Part shown: positions 57,866 through 64,000 of the stretch, in pieces
Layout of the letters: the number at the start of each line of letters is the position of its first letter
Position numbering within the stretch: position 1 is the first letter of the stretch
Origin: Lichina pygmaea
Lineage: Eukaryota > Ascomycota > Lichinomycetes > Lichinales > Lichinaceae
NCBI GenBank assembly: GCA_963422465.1
Contig: OY730172.1
Location: forward strand, 992,001 to 1,056,000
Direction: 5' to 3'
Length of the DNA: 64,000 bases
Notes under the pieces: model-generated
What the model was told of the DNA's origin: nothing
Seen by the model: the letters and a program-made list of their open reading frames with translations, nothing else
Databases searched by the model: none
Program-made: the position numbers and the translations under genes

Positions 57866-58336
57866 ACACAAAGCTGACACTTCTCCAGTATAATGTGCAA
57901 AAAAGCCAATCAGTCTAAGAGCTACTGCTAGCAACCTCAGCTCTCCAAGAGGTGGACATTATTGCACTTCAAGAGCTCTGGAAAAACTCTCACCTAGAAA
58001 CAAGCACTTCAACTGTTTTCTCTTCCTTTCTTCCTCTCTACTGTTCAGAGATTGGCAGAACACTTTTTCTTATTAATAAAAATCTGAAACTCTCTTCTCT
58101 TCATCCTACCTTCTGGAATAAAGACTTTGTTTCTCTTGAAATCTACTTGGAAAACTCTCCTACTTCTCTTTGGGTACATAATCTCTACTTCACCCCATCA
58201 AGTCAAGAAAACTACACAGAGGCATCAGAAGCTCTTCTCTGTTTACTCCAAAATACTTTACAAGAACAAGGACAACATATTCTTCTCACAGACTCAAATC
58301 TTCACCACCCAAACTGGTCAAAGAAAAGAAGACTGT
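57866..58336 (+). pseudogene. LINE endonuclease (EEP) N-terminal part, interrupted
   Basis: Start of the apurinic-like endonuclease domain: LTLLQYNVQ, then EVDIIALQELW, which carries the QE metal-binding motif. NLYFTPSSQENYTEAS and HILLTDSNLHHPNW follow, the latter with the D-x-N catalytic motif. The frame has one in-frame TAA before ELLLATSALQ where copy E has CAA, and is then cut by the Ty3/gypsy LTR. About 150 of the usual 220 endonuclease residues remain. Confidence 0.75.
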
Positions 58337-58742
58337 TGTTAAGGCCCAGGCCGGAACGGCTGAGCCGACCGAAGCGAGTGTACAGAGGTACACGGAACAA
58401 TGTTCACCCGACCCGGTGGACGAGGTGGACGATGTGTAACCAGCTTGTCCAGCTCGTCCACGGTGGACAAGGTGGACGACGTGTAACCAGCTCATCCAGC
58501 TCGTCCACGCAGAAAGCTGATACCCCTTGGGAGGACCCCCCCCCTCAGGCTCCTGTATATAAGAACCCAGATAGCCGGAGAGAATAGCTCTCCAGGCTGA
58601 ACACACATTACGAGTGACAATAGCAAGAGAGTTACCCCACTTGCTATTCATCTATTGAGTCCCTGCCCTCCTCGGTCGAAGACAGGACCACCCACATTCT
58701 GTGTGAACGTGGACTGGCCTTTAACAGTTTCAGCCTCTAACA
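58337..58742 (+). repeat. 5' LTR of the Ty3/gypsy element
   Basis: About 406 bp, from TGTTAAGG to CTAACA, giving TGTTA/TAACA inverted ends. Holds a near-perfect tandem pair of about 48 bp (58409-58508, units with GGTGGACGA and CTCGTCCAC) and a TATATAAG promoter-like word near 58555. The right border is inferred from the inverted ends because the second LTR is not in view; it could differ by tens of bases. Confidence 0.65.
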
Positions 58743-61700
58743 CATAGGCCACTGGCTCAATATGATGGCAGATCCACGCAGCCCTACCCCTTCGCAGGCA
58801 GGCCAAGCTCGGGCTGCGCCTCAGGCGCAAGCCCAGGAACCACCTGTCCCTACCACCCTCACCTTACCTTCAAAGCCGTTGAAGGTAGGTATGCCGAAGA
58901 GGTATGATGGATCACGAGGGGGATTGGAATTATTCTTCTCTCAGCTTGAGCTTTACTACAGATTCAACACCGCACAATTCCCTACGGAACAGGAGAAGGT
59001 GCTGTTCGCAGCCTCCTACCTGGACAGACTGATATTTGCCTGGTTCAATGTCTACCTACAAGACTTCCTCAACAACAAGGAAGATCCCTCTAGCATGGAG
59101 ACCACAACACAGCAGATCATTGGGAGATTCTCTACCTTCAAGACCCAGATGAAGAAGACCTTCGGGGTCATTGATGAAGAACAAGATGTGGAACGAAAGC
59201 TCCAAGCACTACGGCAGACAGGGTCAGCATCAGACTTCGCGGTGAAGTTCCAACAGTTGTCAGTGAGGACACAATGGGGAGACAGTGCCTTGACAGCACT
59301 ATTCTACCAAGCTCTCAAGGAACAAGTCAAGGATGACATCGCACGAGGAGACCGACCCACTGACCTCGAGGATATGATTGACACAGTGGTACGCATCAAC
59401 GACTGACAGTTCGAACAAGAACTTGAGAAGTGAGGTAAGCATGCAAGGCCATGGGGCAAAAAGACAGTGCCAGCACAAGACAAGTACAGCTTGACACCCA
59501 TGGAGATTGATGCAACAACACCACAGGCAACAAAGAAGAAAGAAACACGGAAGTGTTACAATTGCCAGAAGGTAGGACACCTCACAGCCAACTGCCAAAG
59601 CAAGAAGAAGAAAGAAGACAAGGGTAAGCAGTTGAATGCCACTGGTGCCTGGAAAGGCAAGGGCATTCAGGAGCCACCGAGGACTCCCAGAGGCACACTA
59701 CCCATGAACTGGTCAGAAGCAACACTCCTCGGACAGGAGGACAATCTCAGACAGCACATCGAAAGACTGGAGAACAATCTGCAGAGGTCACTGGAGGACC
59801 TGCACACAACCCAAGACCAGATCGACAAGGTTCATTGGGAGAATGACCTGACCTCTGAATTCGACACAACAGACTACAAGATTGACATAACTGGCATGCC
59901 ACCAGTTCCCAAGACACCACTACTCTGACAACAGGATGCGACCTTGTCGGAGGACAGCAAAGCAAGAGTGACACAATGGGTGGACAACACCATCAGCATC
60001 TCACAGCCCTGAGACATCGCAGCGCAAGTGGACCTTCACCAGGCTACGACACCAGCCTGCGGATGTCCTTATTGGAAAGGATGTGAGGACCACCACTGCA
60101 AGGAACATCTCCTAGAGAAAAGGAGAAGGCACTACTTCCCTGGCCCAGAATACCACAAGAAAGCCTGGAGCATCAAGCACCAGCTAAGCCAGCAAGGGAA
60201 AGAACGTGATGATTGCGGAGAAGACGCATGGGAGCTATGCTTCACTGAAAAATGCGAAAGACACGCGGCAGAACACCAGGCTCAGGGCCTTGGTTGTTCA
60301 AAAAACTAGCAGTGCTCTTCAAATCCGGAGTCAGAAGAGCAGGCAAGACAACACTCCAGAGAGAAGGGGTCAAGCAGAGCCTTGACGTGACAGCCTGCAG
60401 TCCGCATTTTCACATCAAGATGAGAGTCAACAGGCATCTGACAAACACCATGATCAACTCTGGAGCTACTGGCAACTTCATGTCAGAAAGTTTCGCCAGG
60501 AAGCACAAGATCCTGACTCAGGAAAAGAGGAATCCATACCAACTAACGGTAGTGGACAGGACACCACTCTCCAACAACCAAGGATGAGTGACGAAGGAGA
60601 CCAAGAATCTACGACTGTGTGTCGACAGTACGACAATTGGATCAGAAGAATTCGACTTGGTCCAGATACCACATGAAGTTATATTGGGTCTTCCGTGGTT
60701 GGAAAGTCAAAACCCAAGGATCGACTGGAAAAGAAGGCACCTAGTCTTTCTGAAGAGGAGTCTGGCAACTTGAGCAGAGCCAGAGAAAGTGAGAATCAAA
60801 GAGATCTTATATGCAGGGTGGAAGAAGCACCACTGGTGAGGGCGAGCCTATGTGGCTTGGATGAAGCCCTGAAACCATCAACTTTGCACCACGCATGACG
60901 CCGTGGGCGAGACTCAGGCACCGCAGCTGCCAAGTGAGTATAAAGACTACCAGGAGATGTTTGGTGAGGAAGCGGTCACGACACTACCAGAACACCAAGA
61001 GTGGGATCACGAAATTCTGCTGGAAGACAGAAAGAAACCCACACACAGCCCTATTTACACTCTATCAGCAAAGGAGCTTGAGGCCTTAAGAGATTACCTG
61101 GACGAGAACCTAGCGAAAGGGTTCATAAGACCTTCAACATCACCGGCCGGATACCCGATATTGTTTGTGCCAAAGAAGGACAGCAAATTACGACTGTGCG
61201 TCGACTACTGGCAGCTTAATGCGATCACAATTAAGAATCGCTACCCACTACCGTTAATATCAGAAATCCAGGACTGAATCCAAGAAGCCAAGTGGTTTAC
61301 CAAGTTTGACATCTGAGGCGCTTTCAACCTGGTTAGGATGAAAGATGGCGAAGAATGGAAGACAGCCTTTCGTACAAGGTACAGGCATTACGAGTATACT
61401 GTTATGCCATTCGGCCTTACGAATACACCGGTGATGTTCCAATCACTCATTAACACCATCCTCCGACAATACCTGGATATATTTGTTACTGCTTATATCG
61501 ATGATGTCTTGGTTTACACCAATGGAACCCTGGAGGAGCACAGACAGCATGTCAAGAAGATCCTACATGCACTCCAAGAAGCAGGAATAAGGTTACACTT
61601 TGATAAGAGTGTCTTCCACGTAAAAGAAGTGGAATATTTGGGATCGATCCTGATGACAGAAGGAATCTGTATGGACGATACAAAGATCACAGCAGTACAA

Positions 61701-63674
61701 GACTGGCCAACACCCAAAAACCTCAAAGAAGTCCAATCCTTTCTGGGATTTGCGAACTTCTACTGATGATTCATCAAGGAGTACTCGAGGACAGCAGCAC
61801 CCTTGACTGAACTAACAAAGAAGGAAGAAACCTTCACATGGGGGAACAGCCAAGAGAGAGTGTTCCAGGAGCTGAAAGAGAAGTTCACCTCCGCACCCAT
61901 ACTGGCATTGTTTGATCCTGGACAGTGGATCATCATGGAGACAGATGCCTTGGACCAAGCACTTGGATCTTGCTTGTGTCAACCAGACACTGAAAACCAC
62001 CTACACCCTGTCGCATACTGATCAAGAAAGTTCTCTAGCCCAGAACTCAGGTACGATGTTCACAACAAGGAGTTGTTAGCGATTGTTGACGCATTCCAGG
62101 AGTGGAGACCTTACCTGGAGGGAGCAAAGTACACAGTGGACGTGTACTCAGACCACAAGAATTTGGCTTACTTCACGACGACAAAGAAGCTAAACAGACA
62201 ACAAGTCTGATGGGCAGAGCTTTTAGCTTCATACGACTTCCAGATCTTCTATCAAAAAGGATCAGAAAACGCACGAGCGGACGCGCTTAGCAGGCAGCCT
62301 GATATGACGACAGACGACACGACAGAAGAGCGCCCAATCCTTGTGACAAAAGGACAAACTCTGGTCTATGCTCAACCTCAGTTAGCGAAAACTGAAGAAA
62401 TAGGTGCACTCCTGACTCTAGGCCACAACGTTGCGGCCACAAACAAGGAAGAAGTGCCAGAGAGCGCACAAGAGGACGTGATTTGACAACATCACGATGG
62501 ACCTCTACACGGACATCCTGGGCAAGACAAGACCCTGGAAAAGATCTGGAGATGTTACCACTTCAACGGAATGAAGTGGAAAGTGACAGAATTTATTCGC
62601 AACTGCGAAGAGTGTGCGAAAAACAAACTGTCACGCCACAAACCCTATGGAGAGAGTCAACAAATGGACCTCCCAGAAGTGGCTTGGGATACTATCACAA
62701 TGGATTTTGTGGTGAAGCTGCCAAGGTCAGAGGACCCGGTAACAAAGGTGAAATATGACAGTATCTTGGTGGTTGTTGACAAACTCACCAAATACGCTCA
62801 CCTGATCCTGTGGTGAGAGACAGGAACAGCGAGCGAACTCGCCAATGTCCTGCTCAAAGAATTGGTTAGCCAGTGAGGGCTACCCACGAAGATTATCTCA
62901 GATCAAGACAAACTCTTCACCTTGAAATTCTGGAACACGTGGACAAGACAGCTAGGGATAGACACAAGGATGTCTACTGCCTACCACCACAAACAGACAG
63001 ACAAACTGAGAGAACAAACCAGACAATGGAACAGTACCTACGCCACTACATCAACCACCAACAGGACGATTGGGTAGAACTGCTACCAATGGCTCAGTTT
63101 GCGTACAACAATCAGCAACACAGCGTGACAGGCATGACGCTGTTCTTTGCGAACTACGGCAGAAACCCCTGCTGGGAAGTGATGGCGGCTGGAAGTGGCA
63201 CTTCAACAAATATCGAAAAACTCACTGCTATGCATAAGGAAATGAAGACTGCAATTGAATCCACACAAAAGACAACAAGCCACCACCTAAACAGCAAAAG
63301 GTTGAAGGGACCAACCCTGGAGAGGGGGGATAAGGTCTATTTGTCAACAAAAAACCTGCGCTCGAAGTGACCGAGCAAAAAGCTGGATCATGTACGAATT
63401 GGACTGTTTGAGATTGAGAAGTGCACTGGAGAAGTCAACTACCGACTGAGACTGCCAAAAAAAGCACGGATACACCGAGTATTCCATGTCTCGCTGCTTG
63501 AGCCAGCACCCAGCGACGCAGCAATCAAAACAGAATGGCACTTTGAGGACAACAAAGAAGAGTATGATGTTGAAAGGATCCTAGACAGCCGGAGAAGTGG
63601 ACAGAAAATCGAATACCTGGTCAAGTGGTTAGGGTATGACAATGAGGAGAACTTGTGGGAACCCACCGAGAACT

Positions 63675-64000
63675 TCAGCCCTGCGACAAACAAGAAACTG
63701 CGGAGTTTCCATCAACAAAACCTGCAGAAGCCAGGATCAATGGAGACAAAGGCTTGAGAGAAGGCAAAGCCTCTGAAGAGAAGAAGTCCTCCAAAGGTGG
63801 TGGGGACTCCACACACGTAGCCTCCTGCTCGAGATCCTCCTGATCCTTGATTGCAGCAAGCTCACACTTGATGGCCTCACCCTCCCTCTTGGACAACACA
63901 CCCAACTGACAACAGAGACAAAGTTTGCGAGGAAGGAGAACAGACTCCTGCTCCTTGATCTCCTTCAGTTGAGCCTCAAGCTGAGTGCGCTCAAGCTCCA
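63675..64000 (-). other. Antisense open stretch after the chromodomain
   Basis: Minus-strand frame open from the window edge to 63675. It reads as a charged coiled coil (LERTQLEAQLKEIKEQE, then KREGEAIKCELAAIKDQEDL) followed by a Ser/Pro-rich tail. It belongs to the region 3' of pol in this element and may be an accessory antisense ORF or foreign sequence at its 3' end. Not enough is in the window to say. Confidence 0.35.

Larger units (their letters stand above)
55991..58336 (+). mobile_element. LINE copy F, 5' half (5' UTR, ORF1, endonuclease start)
   Basis: The only copy in the window with a LINE 5' end: an untranslated leader (about 56000-56470), ORF1 (56471-57862) and the start of the endonuclease ORF2 to 58336, where a Ty3/gypsy LTR begins. 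The leader has two similar segments, AAGTCTAGATAGGGGGTCTGG near 56265 and AAGTCTAGTCTTGGGGATTGG near 56357, which may be promoter-type repeats. The rest of this copy presumably lies beyond the right window edge. Confidence 0.8.
58337..64000 (+). mobile_element. Ty3/gypsy chromovirus, runs off right end
   Basis: LTR retrotransposon fossil inserted in LINE copy F. Parts in order: 5' LTR (58337-58742), gag with capsid-like region and a CCHC knuckle (about 58760-59930), protease region (about 60390-60780), reverse transcriptase (about 60950-61780), RNase H (about 61850-62300), integrase (about 62480-63400) and a chromodomain (about 63540-63710). RT-RNase H-integrase order plus a C-terminal chromodomain places it among fungal chromoviruses. 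It is broken, with about ten or more breaks, so clearly not active; it is moderately old. The 3' LTR is beyond the window. A minus-strand open stretch lies after the chromodomain. Confidence 0.88.

Overview
The window is nuclear DNA of a filamentous ascomycete (Pezizomycotina, most likely a sordariomycete). Evidence: genes split by many 47-125 nt GT-AG introns; complex I genes, which budding yeasts such as Saccharomyces lack; a serine/proline/alanine-rich gene of a type known only from filamentous ascomycetes; and a Tad-like LINE with a Ty3/gypsy chromovirus. Genus and species cannot be read from the sequence.

Bases 1-48,000 are mostly housekeeping chromosome. In order: nucleoporin POM152 (+, 5' cut by the window edge); pre-rRNA processing factor UTP22 (-), divergent from the SMC6 ATPase gene (+); an unrecognised, probably decayed gene (-); the DEAD-box helicase DHH1 (+); a Tc1/mariner transposon inside a minisatellite; protein-L-isoaspartate methyltransferase (-) and the mitochondrial citrate carrier (-); RRP14/SURF6 (+); complex I subunit NDUFS8/TYKY (-), divergent from mitochondrial acyl carrier protein (+); VPS74/GOLPH3 (+); 6 kb of spacer with a deleted relative of the transposon that itself carries a solo LTR; an uncharacterised fungal gene (+); and ubiquitin protease UBP2 (-), divergent from the NDUFA11-type complex I subunit (+). 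Exon boundaries were worked out by eye from reading frame and splice signals; those given as exact are supported by both.

From about 48,200 the character changes. A tRNA-derived Pol III unit and a GTAC-rich stretch lead into a nest of AT-rich LINE copies in both orientations. One LINE copy sits inside an older one and is bounded by a 13-bp target-site duplication. The last LINE copy is cut in its endonuclease region by a Ty3/gypsy element whose 5' LTR starts at 58,337 and which runs off the right end of the window.

Functional themes are ribosome biogenesis (UTP22, RRP14), mitochondrial respiration and metabolism (NDUFS8, ACP, NDUFA11-like, citrate carrier), and genome or mRNA maintenance (SMC6, DHH1). 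Genes lie singly or in divergent pairs. I found no biosynthetic cluster, CRISPR array or obviously new multi-gene system. The most novel-looking material is a short-LTR family seen twice as solo LTRs, the nested elements, the unassigned blocks at 14.6-15.25 kb and 49.3-51.0 kb, and the recurrent poly-G/C tracts in spacers.
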